Positions 1-11,196 of a stretch of 64,000 nt of DNA are shown here, piece after piece; position 1 is the stretch's first letter; each line of letters opens with the position of its first letter. The stretch is from NCBI RefSeq assembly GCF_932526225.1, contig NC_064035.1, positions 5,207,501-5,271,500 of the forward strand, written 5' to 3'. The DNA comes from Nematostella vectensis. Lineage: Eukaryota > Cnidaria > Anthozoa > Actiniaria > Edwardsiidae. The translations under genes were made by a program, and so were the position numbers. Under the pieces are notes generated by a model that was given only the letters and a program-made list of their open reading frames with translations, searched no databases and was not told the origin of the DNA.

Positions 1-3000
1 CGTGCTCTGTAGTACTCACTGCTAGCATGAGAGCCAAGTTAAACTGCGTGCTCTGTAGTACTCACTGCTAGCATGAGAGCCAAGTTAAACTGCATAATCT
101 GTAGTACTCACTGCTAGCATGAGAGCCAAGTTGAACTGTGTGCTCTGTAGTACTCACTGCTAGCATGAGAGCCAAGGTAAACTGCGTGCTCTGTAGTACT
201 CACTGCTAGCATGAGAGCCAAGTTAAACTGCGTGCTCCGTAGTACTCACTGCTAGAATGAGAGCCAAGTTAAACTGCGTACTCTGTAGTACTCACTGCTA
301 GCATGAGAGCCAAGTTAAACTGCATAATCTGTAGTACCCACTGCTAGCACGAGAGCCAAGTTAAACTGCGTGCTCCGTAGTACTTACTGCTAGCATGAGA
401 GCCAAGTTAAACTGCGTGCTCTGTAGTACTCACTGCTAGCATGAGAGCCAAGCTAAACTGCGTACTCTGTAGTACTCACTGCTAGCATGAGAGCCAAGTT
501 AAACTGCGTGCTCTGTAGTACTCACTGCTAGCATGAGAGCCAAGTTAAACCACATGCTCTGTAGTACTCACTGCTAGCATAGAGCCAAGTTAAACTGCAT
601 AATCTGTAGTACTCACTGCTAGCATGAGAGCCAAGTTAAACTGTGTGCTCTGTAGTACTCACTGCTAGAATGAGAGCCAAGTTAAACTGCGTGCTCTGTA
701 GTACTCACTGCTAGCATGAGAGCCAAGGTAAACTGCGTGCTCTGTAGTACTCACTGCTAGCATGAGAGCCAAGCTAAACTGCGTGCTCTGTAGTACTCAC
801 TGCTAGCATGAGAGCCAAGTTAAACTGCGTACTCTGTGGTACTCACTGCTAGCATGAGAGCCAAGTTAAACTGCGTGCTCTGTAGTACTTACTGCTAGCA
901 TGAGAGCCAAGGTAAACTGCGTACTCTGTGGTACTCACTGCTAGCATGAGAGCCAAGTTAAACTGCGTGCTCTGTAGTACTCACTGCTAGCATGAGAGCC
1001 AAGGTAAACTGCGTACTCTGTAGTACTCACTGCTAGCATGAGAGCCAAGTTAAACTGCGTGCTCTGTAGTACTCACTGCTAGCATGAGAGCCAAGTTAAA
1101 CTGCATAATCTGTAGTACTCACTGCTAGAATGAGAGCCAAGTTAAACTGCGTGCTCTGTAGTACTCACTGCTAGCATGAGAGCCAAGGTAAACTGCGTGC
1201 TCTGTAGTACTCACTGCTAGCATGAGAGCCAAGTTAAACTGTGTGCTCTGTAGTACTCACTGCTAGCATGAGAGCCAAGTTAAACTGTGTGCTCTGTAGT
1301 ACTCACTGCTAGCATGAGAGCCAAGTTAAACTGCGTGCTCTGTAGTACTCACTGCTAGCATGAGAGCCAAGTTAAACTGCGTACTCTGTGGTACTCACTG
1401 CTAGCATGAGAGCCAAGTTAAACTGCGTGCTCTGTAGTACTCACTGCTAGCATGAGAGCCAAGGTAAACTGCGTACTCTGTAGTACTCACTGCTAGCATG
1501 AGAGCCAAGTTAAACTGCGTGCTCTGTAGTACTCACTGCTAGCATGAGAGCCAAGTTAAACTGCATAATCTGTAGTACTCACTGCTAGAATGAGAGCCAA
1601 GTTAAACTGCGTGCTCTGTAGTACTCACTGCTAGCATGAGAGCCAAGGTAAACTGCGTGCTCTGTAGTACTCACTGCTAGCATGAGAGCCAAGTTAAACT
1701 GTGTGCTCTGTAGTACTCACTGCTAGCATGAGAGCCAAGTTAAACTGTGTGCTCTGTAGTACTCACTGCTAGCATGAGAGCCAAGTTAAACTGCGTGCTC
1801 TGTAGTACTCACTGCTAGCATGAGAGCCAAGCTAAACTGCGTACTCTGTGGTACTCACTGCTAGCATGAGAGCCAAGTTAAACTGCGTGCTCTGTAGTAC
1901 TCACTGCTAGCATGAGAGCCAAGTTAAACTGCATAATCTGTAGTACTCACTGCTAGCATGAGAGCCAAGTTAAACCACGTGCTCTGTAGTACTCACTGCT
2001 AGCATGAGAGCCAAGTTAAACTGCGTAATCTGTAGTACTCACTGCTAGCATGAGAGCCAAGGTAAACTGCGTACTCTGTAGTACTCACTGCTAGCATGAG
2101 AGCCAAGTTAAACTGCGTGCTCTGTAGTACTCACTGCTAGCATGAGAGCCAAGTTAAACTGCGTACTCTGTAGTACTTACTGCTAGCATGAGAGCCAAGT
2201 TAAACTGCGTGCTCTGTAGTACTCACTGCTAGCATGAGAGCCAAGTTAAACTGCGTGCTCTGTAGTACTCACTGCTAGCATGAGAGCCAAGTTAAACTGC
2301 ATAATCTGTAGTACTCACTGCTAGCATGAGAGCCAAGCTAAACTGCGTACTCTGTAGTACTCACTGCTAGCATGAGAGCCAAGGTAAACTGCGTGCTCTG
2401 TAGTACTCACTGCTAGCATAGAGCCAAGTTAAACTGCATAATCTGTAGTACTCACTGCTAGCATGAGAGCCAAGTTAAACTGTGTGCTCTGTAGTACTCA
2501 CTGCTAGAATGAGAGCCAAGTTAAACTGCGTGCTCTGTAGTACTCACTGCTAGCATGAGAGCCAAGTTAAACCACGTGCTCTGTAGTACTCACTGCTAGC
2601 ATGAGAGCCAAGTTAAACCACGTGCTCTGTAGTACTCACTGCTAGCATGAGAGCCAAGTTAAACTGTGTGCTCTGTAGTACTCACTGCTAGCATGAGAGC
2701 CAAGTTAAACTGTGTGCTCTGTAGTACTCACTGCTAGCATGAGAGCCAAGTTAAACTGCGTAATCTGTAGTACTCACTGCTAGCACGAGAGCCAAGTTAA
2801 ACTGCGTACTCTGTGGTACTTACTGCTAGCATGAGAGCCAAGGTAAACTGCATAATCTGTAGTACTCACTGCTAGCATGAGAGCCAAGTTAAACTGCGTG
2901 CTCTGTCGTACTCACTGCTAGCATGAGAGCCAAGTTAAACTGCGTGCTCTGTAGTACTCACTGCTAGCATGAGAGCCAAGTTAAACCACGTGCTCTGTAG

Positions 3001-4277
3001 TACTCACTGCTAGCATGAGAGCCAAGTTAAACCACGTGCTCTGTAGTACTCACTGCTAGCATGAGAGCCAAGTTAAACTGCGTAATCTGTAGTACTCACT
3101 GCTAGCACGAGAGCCAAGTTAAACTGCGTACTCTGTGGTACTTACTGCTAGCATGAGAGCCAAGTTAAACTGCGTACTCTGTAGTACTCACTGCTAGCAT
3201 GAGAGCCAAGGTAAACTGCGTGCTCTGTAGTACTCACTGCTAGCATGAGAGCCAAGGTAAACTGCATAATCTGTAGTACTCACTGCTAGCATGAGAGCCA
3301 AGTTAAACTGCGTGCTCTGTCGTACTCACTGCTAGCATGAGAGCCAAGTTAAACTGCGTGCTCTGTAGTACTCACTGCTAGCATGAGAGCCAAGTTAAAC
3401 CACGTGCTCTGTAGTACTCACTGCTAGCATGAGAGCCAAGTTAAACTGCGTGCTCTGTAGTACTCACTGCTAGCATGAGAGCCAAGTTAAACTGCGTGCT
3501 CTGTAGTACTCACTGCTAGCATGAGAGCCAAGCTAAACTGCGTGCTCTGTAGTACTCACTGCTAGCATGAGAGCCAAGGTAAACTGCGTACTCTGTAGTA
3601 CTCACTGCTAGCATGAGAGCCAAGTTAAACTGCGTACTCTGTGGTACTTACTGCTAGCATGAGAGCCAAGTTAAACTGCGTACTCTGTAGTACTTACTGC
3701 TAGCATGAGAGCCAAGTTAAACTGCGTGCTCTGTAGTACTCACTGCTAGCATGAGAGCCAAGTTAAACTGCGTGCTCTGTAGTACTCACTGCTAGCATGA
3801 GAGCCAAGTTAAACTGCGTACTCTGTAGTAATCACTGCTAGCATGAGAGCCAAGTTAAACTGCGTACTCTGTGGTACTTACTGCTAGCATGAGAGCCAAG
3901 TTAAACTGCGTACTCTGTAGTAATCACTGCTAGCATGAGAGCCAAGGTAAACTGCATGCTCTGTGGTACTCACTGCTAGCATGAGAGCCAAGTTAAACTG
4001 CGTACTCTGTAGTACTTACTGCTAGCATGAGAGCCAAGTTAAACTGCGTGCTCTGTAGTACTCACTGCTAGCATGAGAGCCAAGTTAAACTGTGTGCTCT
4101 GTAGTACTCACTGCTAGCATGAGAGCCAAGTTAAACTGCGTACTCTGTGGTACTCACTGCTAGCATGAGAGCCAAGTTAAACTGCGTGCTCTGTAGTACT
4201 TACTGCTAGCATGAGAGCCAAGTTAAACTGCGTGCTCTGTAGTACTCACTGCTAGCATGAGAGCCAAGGTAAACTGC
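1..4277 (-). repeat. 46-bp tandem array made of a VPS39 exon end plus its 5' splice site
   Basis: About 93 head-to-tail copies of a 46-bp unit, highly similar, open at the left window edge so the true size is unknown. Read on the gene's sense (minus) strand, the unit is 28 nt matching the end of the VPS39 exon at 4250-4485 (ending CTCTCATGCTAGCA), followed by 18 nt starting GTGAGTACTACAGAGC, the intron start. Units with the exon-like GGTAAAC variant (plus strand) match the exon end exactly; others carry GTTAAAC. Recurrent variants include GCGTGCTC, GCGTACTC, GCATAATC, CCACGTGC and TGTGTGCTC. A few units are 45 bp (one base lost, for example near 578 and 2417). Confidence 0.95.
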
Positions 4278-7200
4278 TTGTCCTGCAGCAGCTGTTGTAT
4301 CTGCATAGGAAGTGCAACAGGGACCAGTCGCCACACATGTGATGTGGATGCCACATAGATGTGCTTGCCCTTAGCAATAAAGCGTGGTTTTTGTAGCTCA
4401 ATGCTCTGAATGAGTGCTCTTGGGCTGATAGTTCGCATCTCAATGTAGCGGGGGAGGACACCAATCACGTATGGCTCCACATATTCTGAGGTAATGTAAA
4501 AAATGAGTTGGAATAATCAGCTATTGCAATGAAGTAAAAAAGTTTTGAAGTTTTTTTTCCATTTAAACATGGTTTTATATTTCTAAAAATCACAGTCATG
4601 ACATTCAATGGAAGCCATTGAAATATGCCCAATTCTAATGTTAGAACCATGGACTTGTTTGCCCTACTTGTCTATATTGTTACTCACCGAGAGCCATGGG
4701 CGTGTCAGACCACGTCAAGGACTGTTTTTGTGTGTGTTTGCCCTCGCTGTCTGTTATAATACTCATGTCATCCCGGCACAAGATGAGACCACTATTAGGT
4801 AGAGTAGCGATGGTTGGTTCTAAATGCTTGCCGGTTGAGAACAGTTCAGTTGCGGCCCCTGTGTTTACCTGCATATAGATATTTATATATATTACTTGAC
4901 GATCATTGTAATATATGCTCAAGTCGTTAGTTATGGGGAATTGTAAAACAGACCTGGATGGAATGCAACCTAAGTTGCATTTTTTTTCTTTTTAAGTAAA
5001 ATTTTGTGCAAACCCAATATGTATAAATTTAAACGCTCCATTATGCAAGCTCTGTTTAAACCTAGTAGCTGTGCCAAATGGGTTAAAACAGACACCAGTT
5101 CCTTTTTGCCTTGCATGACAAGTCTACAGCTACAGATAATAAGACAGGGAGGGCAGGCAAAGAAGCCAAGTCTTTTCCTTCTTTTCAAAGATTTTAAAAC
5201 TTCTTGCACAGTACATTTCCAATAGCACCTTTGTTAGGTGAAGTGCTGTTATAATAAATCAACACAAGGTTGAAATGGTGTGTTGTACATATGTCTCCAT
5301 GAAAAAAAACAAGTATGTAGATTCCCCTTTGATAAAGGGCTAATGTTCTAAACATCAGGGAATCTACTTATTCTTCTCAGAGACATAAAACATACATGCT
5401 GGATAGTTTTTGATTGATAAGAATTGTTCTTAGCCTTTAGTGTACTAGATTTTGAGAGTGTTTCAATCAATCCTGTGTACTAGATTTTGGGAGTGTCTCA
5501 ATCATGCCTATGCACACTGCCTAGTTATTCACCAGCTTGTCTGTAGTTTTTTTCCAGTCATACCTTAATGAGTGAGTAGTCCCGCTTGAAACCAACACAC
5601 AAGCTATCTCCTGCCCAGGCCACAGCACGGACTACATCAGGGAGACCAAGTTCAGGAGGCAATTCCTGGAAACTCTCATTTCTCCAGATGTACAACTAAG
5701 ACAGAAATTCTACCATAAGAAACTTTTATTTCACCAGATGTACAAATGACACAGAAATTCTACTGTAAGAAACTGTTGTTTCTCCAAGTGCACATTTGAG
5801 GCAGAAATTCAACCATAAGAATATCTCATTTCTCCAGAATAGAATAAAAAAGCCCAAACTGTCGCGATCTCGTACCAGAACTATGAATACAATACACCAA
5901 AAACATTTCTCCAGATGTAGAACTGAGAAGAAACTTTATTATAGGAATTCCTTATTTCTTCATATGACATTATGTAGTTGCATATAAGAGACAGTGGCAG
6001 CATTGTTGTGGGGGAGGGGGTAAATAGCTACCATAATTGCAAGGGAGACAGGGGGATGCTTATTCAGATTTTTTTTTCCCTTTAGACAAGGAGCTTACTC
6101 AAGGGGAGGTGCTTATTTGAGGGAGGCACTCATTCAAGTAATTACGGTAGCATATGGGTCAGGTGCTGCAAGTTGTGAAAAGGAGCTAGATCAAAGGTTA
6201 GGGTCAAGCCACAAGTCTCAAGCCCATGTCGGGGTATTTTTAAAACTGCCTGGAAAACTATAGGAAATTCATTAGTCACACAGCAAGCTACTGATAAATT
6301 TTTGGATGTTTCTCACTTCGGTTATCTTCTGAATGCTTTTCTGTACTGGAAAAAACCTCCCAAAACTCTCCTGGTACTAACGGACCTATTAATTGCTATT
6401 TTATTTCATATTAGAAAGCAAATTATTTGATAGATTTCAAGCAAGTATAATTACCTGAATTTTTTTCTTTACTGCAACACAGAGCTTCAGCTCAAATGGT
6501 GGTGATGGATCTAAGCAAACAAATCAATAAATACAAAAAGCCCAAATAGTTGTGTTTGTGAACCAGAAGAATTAATACAATACACCAAAAACTAGAATTC
6601 GACTCTGCCAAATTTTCATAGACAAAAACAAATTATTTTTGTCCATAGCCACGCTATTCTAGAATATGCATGTTTTTGTCAGTTGTAATGTTTTTGCATC
6701 TAGCGCCTCTATTCTGATGTAAATATACTTGTAACAATTCACCTTCTTCAGTCTGCCCTGAAGAATTCTTATTAAAGACGAAAATTTGTATTGCATTACT
6801 TTATATCAAGTGACAGGTATATGAACAAACTACATAAGCCTGAACAAAGAGTGGTATACTGTACTGTACTGTACTGTACAGTACTGTCTATATCACATGA
6901 CAGGTATATGAACAAGCTAACGGCCTGAACAAAGAGTGATATGCTGTACTGTACAGTACTGTCTATATCACATGACAGGTATATGAACAAGCTAACGGCC
7001 TGAACAAAGAGTGGTATGCTGTACTGTACTGTACTGTACTGTCTATATCACATGACAGGTATATGAACAAGCTAACAGCCTGAACAAAGAGTGGCATGCT
7101 GTACTGTACAGTACTGTCTATATCAAGTGACAGGTATATGAACAAGCTAACAGCCTGAACAAAGAGTGGTATGATGTACTGTACTGTACTGTCTATATCA

Positions 7201-10200
7201 CATGACAGGTACATGAACAAGCTAACAGCCTGAACAAACAGTGGTATGCTATACTGTACAGTACTGTCTACATCACATGACAGGTATATGAACAAGCTAA
7301 CGGCCTGAACAAAGAGTGGTATGCTGTACTGTACTGTTTATATCACATGACAGGTATATGAACAAGCTAACAGCCTGAACAAAGAGTGGTGTGCTGTACA
7401 GTACTGTCTATATCAAGTGACAGGTATATGAACAAGCTAACAGCCTGAACAAAGAGTGGTATGCTGTACTGTACAGTACTGTCTATATCAAGTGACAGGT
7501 ATATGAACAAGCTAACGGCCTGAACAAAGAGTGGTATGCTGTACTGTACTGTCTATATCACATGACAGGTATATGAACAAGCTAACAGCCTGAACAAAGA
7601 GTGGTATGCTGTACTGTACAGTACTGTCTATATCACATGACAGGTATATGAACAAGCTAACAGCCTGAACAAAGAGTGGTGTGCTGTACAGTACTGTCTA
7701 TATCAAGTGACAGGTATATGAACAAGCTAACGGCCTGAACAAAGAGTGGTATGCTGTACTGTACTGTCTATATCACATGACAGGTATATGAACAAGCTAA
7801 CAGCCTGAACAAAGAGTGGTATGCTGTACTGTACAGTACTGTCTATATCACATGACAGGTATATGAACAAGCTAACAGCCTGAACAAAGAGTGGTGTGCT
7901 GTACAGTACTGTCTATATCACATGACAGGTATATGAACAAGCTAACAGCCTGAACAAAGAGTGGTATGCTGTACTGTACAGTACTGTCTATATCAAGTGA
8001 CAGGTATATGAACAAGCTAACGGCCTGAACAAAGAGTGGTATGCTGTACTGTACTGTCTATATCACATGACAGGTATATGAACAAGCTAACAGCCTGAAC
8101 AAAGAGTGGTATGCTGTACTGTACACTACTGTCTATATCACATGACAGGTATATGAACAAGCTAACAGCCTGAACAAAGAGTGGTATGCTGTACTGTACA
8201 GTACTGTCTATATCACATGACAGGTATATGAACAAGCTAACAGCCTGAACAAAGAGTGGTATGCTGTACTGTACTGTCTATATCAAGTGACAGGTATATG
8301 AACAAGCTAACAGCCTGAACAAAGAGTGGTGTGCTGTACAGTACTGTCTATATCACATGACAGGTATATGAACAAGCTAACAGCCTGAACAAAGAGTGGT
8401 ATGCTGTACTGTACAGTACTGTCTATATCACATGACAGGTATATGAACAAGCTAACAGCCTGAACAAAGAGTGGTATGCTGTACTGTACAGTACTATCTA
8501 TATCACATGACAGGTATATGAACAAGCTAACAGCCTGAACAAAGAGTGGTATGCTGTACTGTACAGTACTGACTATATCACATGACAGGTATATGAACAA
8601 GCTAACAGCCTGAACAAAGAGTGGTATGCTGTACTGTACTGTACTGTACTGTCTATATCACATGACAGGTATATGAACAAGCTAACAGCCTGAACAAAGA
8701 GTGGTATGCTGTACTGTACTGTACTGTCTATATCAAGTGACAGGTATATGAACAAGCTAACAGCCTGAACAAAGAGTGGTATGCTGTACTGTACAGTACT
8801 GTCTATATCACATGACAGGTATATGAACAAGCTAACAGCCTGAACAAAGAGTGGTATGCCATACTGTACTGTCTATATCACATGACAGGTATATGAACAA
8901 CCTAACGGCCTGAACAAAGAGTGGTATGCTGTACTGTACAGTCTATATCACATGACAGGTATATGAACAAGCTAACAGCCTTAACAAAGAGTGGTATGCT
9001 GTACTGTACAGTACTGACTATATCACATGACAGGTATATGAACAAGCTAACAGCCTGAACACTGAGTGGTATGCTGTACTGTACAGTACTGTCTATATCA
9101 CATGACAGGTATATGAACAAGCTAACGGCCTGAACAAAGAGTGGTATGCTGTACTGTACAGTACTGTCTATATCACATGACAGGTATATGAACAAGCTAA
9201 CGGCCTGAACAAAGAGTGGTATGCTGTACTGTACAGTACTGTCTATATCACATGACAGGTATATGAACAAGCTAACAGCCTGAACAAAGAGTGGTATGCT
9301 GTACTGTACAGTACTGTCTATATCACATGACAGGTATATGAACAAGCTAACGGCCTGAACAAAGAGTGGTATGCTGTACTGTACAGTACTGTCTATATCA
9401 CATGACAGGTATATGAACAAGCTAACAGCCTGAACAAAGAGTGGTATGCTGTACTGTACAGTACTGACTATATCACATGACAGGTATATGAAAAAGCTAA
9501 CAGCCTGAACAAAGAGTGGTATGCTGTACTGTACAGTACTGTCTATATCAAGTGACAGGTATATGAACAAGCTAACAGCCTGAACAAAGAGTGGTATGCT
9601 GTACTGTACAGTACTGTCTATATCACATGACAGGTATATGAACAAGCTAACAGCCTGAACAAAGAGTGGTATACGGTAGAGTATATCAAGTGACAGGTAT
9701 ATGCTTTTAATGAAACTCACCAAATACTGAGGATGATTTCCGTTTCTAAAGAAAAAAAGAAGACAGGGTCACAGTAATAGTAATAATAGTATAAAGTATA
9801 CATAAATGGTTTACAAAAAGCCAGCTCCCATTATGTTAGAGACCCTTGGAGGAGAACATGATGTTTGTTAGTGATACTGCAGTATGCTAACATCGGATTG
9901 TTTTATTTCTATAGGTAGATAGACTTGTTGTTTCTTTACAATGTCACAATTGACCCTTTCAAAACTTTCCTTACTTTAAGGTCTACTGCAAAGGATGTTG
10001 CCCCTTTGGATTTGCTTAGGGTAGATAGTACTCACTGTAAGATCTACTGCAAAGAATGTTGCTCCCTTGGACTTGCTAAGGGTAGAGAGCAGAGCAAATG
10101 TTTCCAAGTTATGGACACTGATGACATTGTCTAGCAATAGAACAGATAACAGAAGGATAAGATACAGTATAAGGAATCCAACATAGGTTAAGAATGGTAG

Positions 10201-11196
10201 ATGTCTTTACCTGATAAACTTATTAAGATGCTCAGCTCTTCTACCACAGTCAGCTACAAAACATGGACAGAAGAAAAAGGATATGAAACAGGAAACTAAA
10301 ATTATCACTAACCTTATAATACACTTTTCTTTATTTTACATTGACATACAAACCTGCAATATTGGCTTTTTAGAGAATAACTTGTTAGAGCTTCGAAGGT
10401 CAACTTTAAAACGAATAGCACCTTAGAAAAGAAGGATACAGCATTAACTTTAACATAAAGTGTTTTAATTATTGAACCCTGTTGAATAAGCTTGAAACAG
10501 TCACACTTTTTAGAATATTGGCCATTAATTCCATTTCTCATGATAAATCTCTAAAGCTATCCATGGACTGTGCAGATCAGGACTGGGAAAAAATCAGGCC
10601 CATACGTTACCACTCCATCTGAGTGCCCAGTCTCATGAACTGTAATCATTACCAGGCTCCCCTTTCCTATTACGTGTATGGTCATCTACCCATTCTTATA
10701 GCCTTTCTAGAAAAGGGTAAATATATACCCTGACATCATATGACTAGTTACTGAAGATGACAAAAGGCTTTGATCCTGATTACAGATCCTCCATCCCCTA
10801 GCACACAAACAACTATAGATCACACTATAGCAGTATCTTATCCATCATCCACTATCATTCAAACAACTACACTACAGACTACACTATAGAAGTACCTGAA
10901 CCTTTATCCCTTAGCATCCAAACAACTACAGATCACACTAGCAGTACCTGATCCATCTTTGATAGAGTAAAGAAGAAGATGGCCTTGCCTTGTTCCCACT
11001 AGCAAACAGTCAGCTATCAAGTACAGAGATAAAGTTAGCTGCAAGTTATACAGAACTTCTACACTGGCTAGAAAAGCTTGTTCAAGAACGACAAAAAAAT
11101 CAGCAAGGGTGGTTATCGAATGACGTGTGAGTTTACTGAGCTTATAAAAAGAATACCTCTCCGGAATTTAAATGGGTCAGATGTAAATTCAAACAT
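4250..11196 (-). CDS. VPS39: VPS39 (Vam6/Vps39), N-terminal half, partial at left window edge
   Basis: Subunit of the HOPS tethering complex, which links late endosomes and lysosomes through Rab7-type GTPases. Minus-strand exons in reading order: 11157-11196 (tentative first coding exon), 10948-11013, 10354-10421, 10211-10253, 10036-10130, 9721-9745, 6455-6510, 5564-5695, 4688-4868, 4250-4485. All junctions have AG/GT and phases join into about 314 codons. Landmarks resembling animal VPS39: LLVGTRQGHLLLY, CVGFKRDYSLIK, ELFSTGKHLEP, VLPRYIEMRT, QSIELQKPRFI and QIQQLLQDKQF. This covers the CNH (citron homology) beta-propeller and the start of the next region; the rest lies left of position 1. 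TGFBRAP1, the paralogue, fits worse. The first exon (starting MFEF) is uncertain because it is shorter than expected from vertebrate VPS39. The intron after the last visible exon and the one between 6510 and 9721 are filled by tandem arrays. Confidence 0.9.
5671..5840 (-). repeat. 50-bp direct repeats spanning the acceptor of a VPS39 exon
   Basis: Three full copies and one partial copy with an exact 50-bp period (ACAGAAATTCTACCATAAG at 5701; related copies at 5751 and 5801). The copy nearest the gene contains the real 3' splice site at 5696/5695 and about the first 25 exon bases; the others carry the same exon start (TGTACATCTGG on the sense strand) but have lost the AG. A further degenerate piece lies near 5908-5945. 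Confidence 0.75.
5845..6592. repeat. Pair of about 60-bp direct repeats (5845-5905 and 6533-6592)
   Basis: Both copies contain AAAAAGCCCAAA, an ACCAGAA segment and AATACAATACACCAAAAAC in the same order. They lie on both sides of the VPS39 exon at 6455-6510 and may be relics of a dispersed element. Confidence 0.55.
6802..9703 (-). repeat. 75-bp tandem array in VPS39 intron
   Basis: About 39 head-to-tail units of roughly 70-80 bp, core length 75 bp, containing CATGACAGGTATATGAAC and AACAAAGAGTGGTATGC, joined by a variable number of GTACT or GTACA pentamers. It occupies most of the intron between VPS39 exons 9721-9745 and 6455-6510 and begins right after the donor of the 25-nt exon. Units differ mainly in pentamer number, AACAGCC versus AACGGCC, and CACATG versus CAAGTG. 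Some blocks of three unit types repeat (for example around 7390, 7680 and 7892), so multi-unit duplication has occurred. Confidence 0.93.
9969..10091 (-). repeat. 61-bp tandem duplication of a VPS39 exon end and donor
   Basis: The 3' half of the exon at 10036-10130, its GTGAGT donor (10035-10030) and the adjoining intron are repeated once at about 9969-10030. The second copy has its own donor-like GTAAGG at 9974-9969. Reading through the first donor in frame gives a stop (TAA) just before the second donor. Confidence 0.8.
10770..10960 (-). repeat. Degenerate 52-59-bp repeats of a VPS39 exon end and donor
   Basis: On the sense strand the exon end at 10948 (GATGGATCAG followed by GTACTGCTA) is followed by a second copy with a potential donor GTACTTC at 10895, and a third where the donor is changed to AT (near 10836). 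Each is followed by a related TAGTTGTTTG segment. A fourth remnant near 10790 has GATGGAGGATC. Confidence 0.65.

Noticed and set aside
1..4277. CRISPR-like array
   Set aside because: Units abut directly with no unique spacers, and the sequence is a eukaryotic exon border.
8902..9723. 273-codon frame with a 25-residue repeat
   Set aside because: It arises because the 75-bp period is divisible by three; it lies in a VPS39 intron and pentamer changes break the frame elsewhere in the array.
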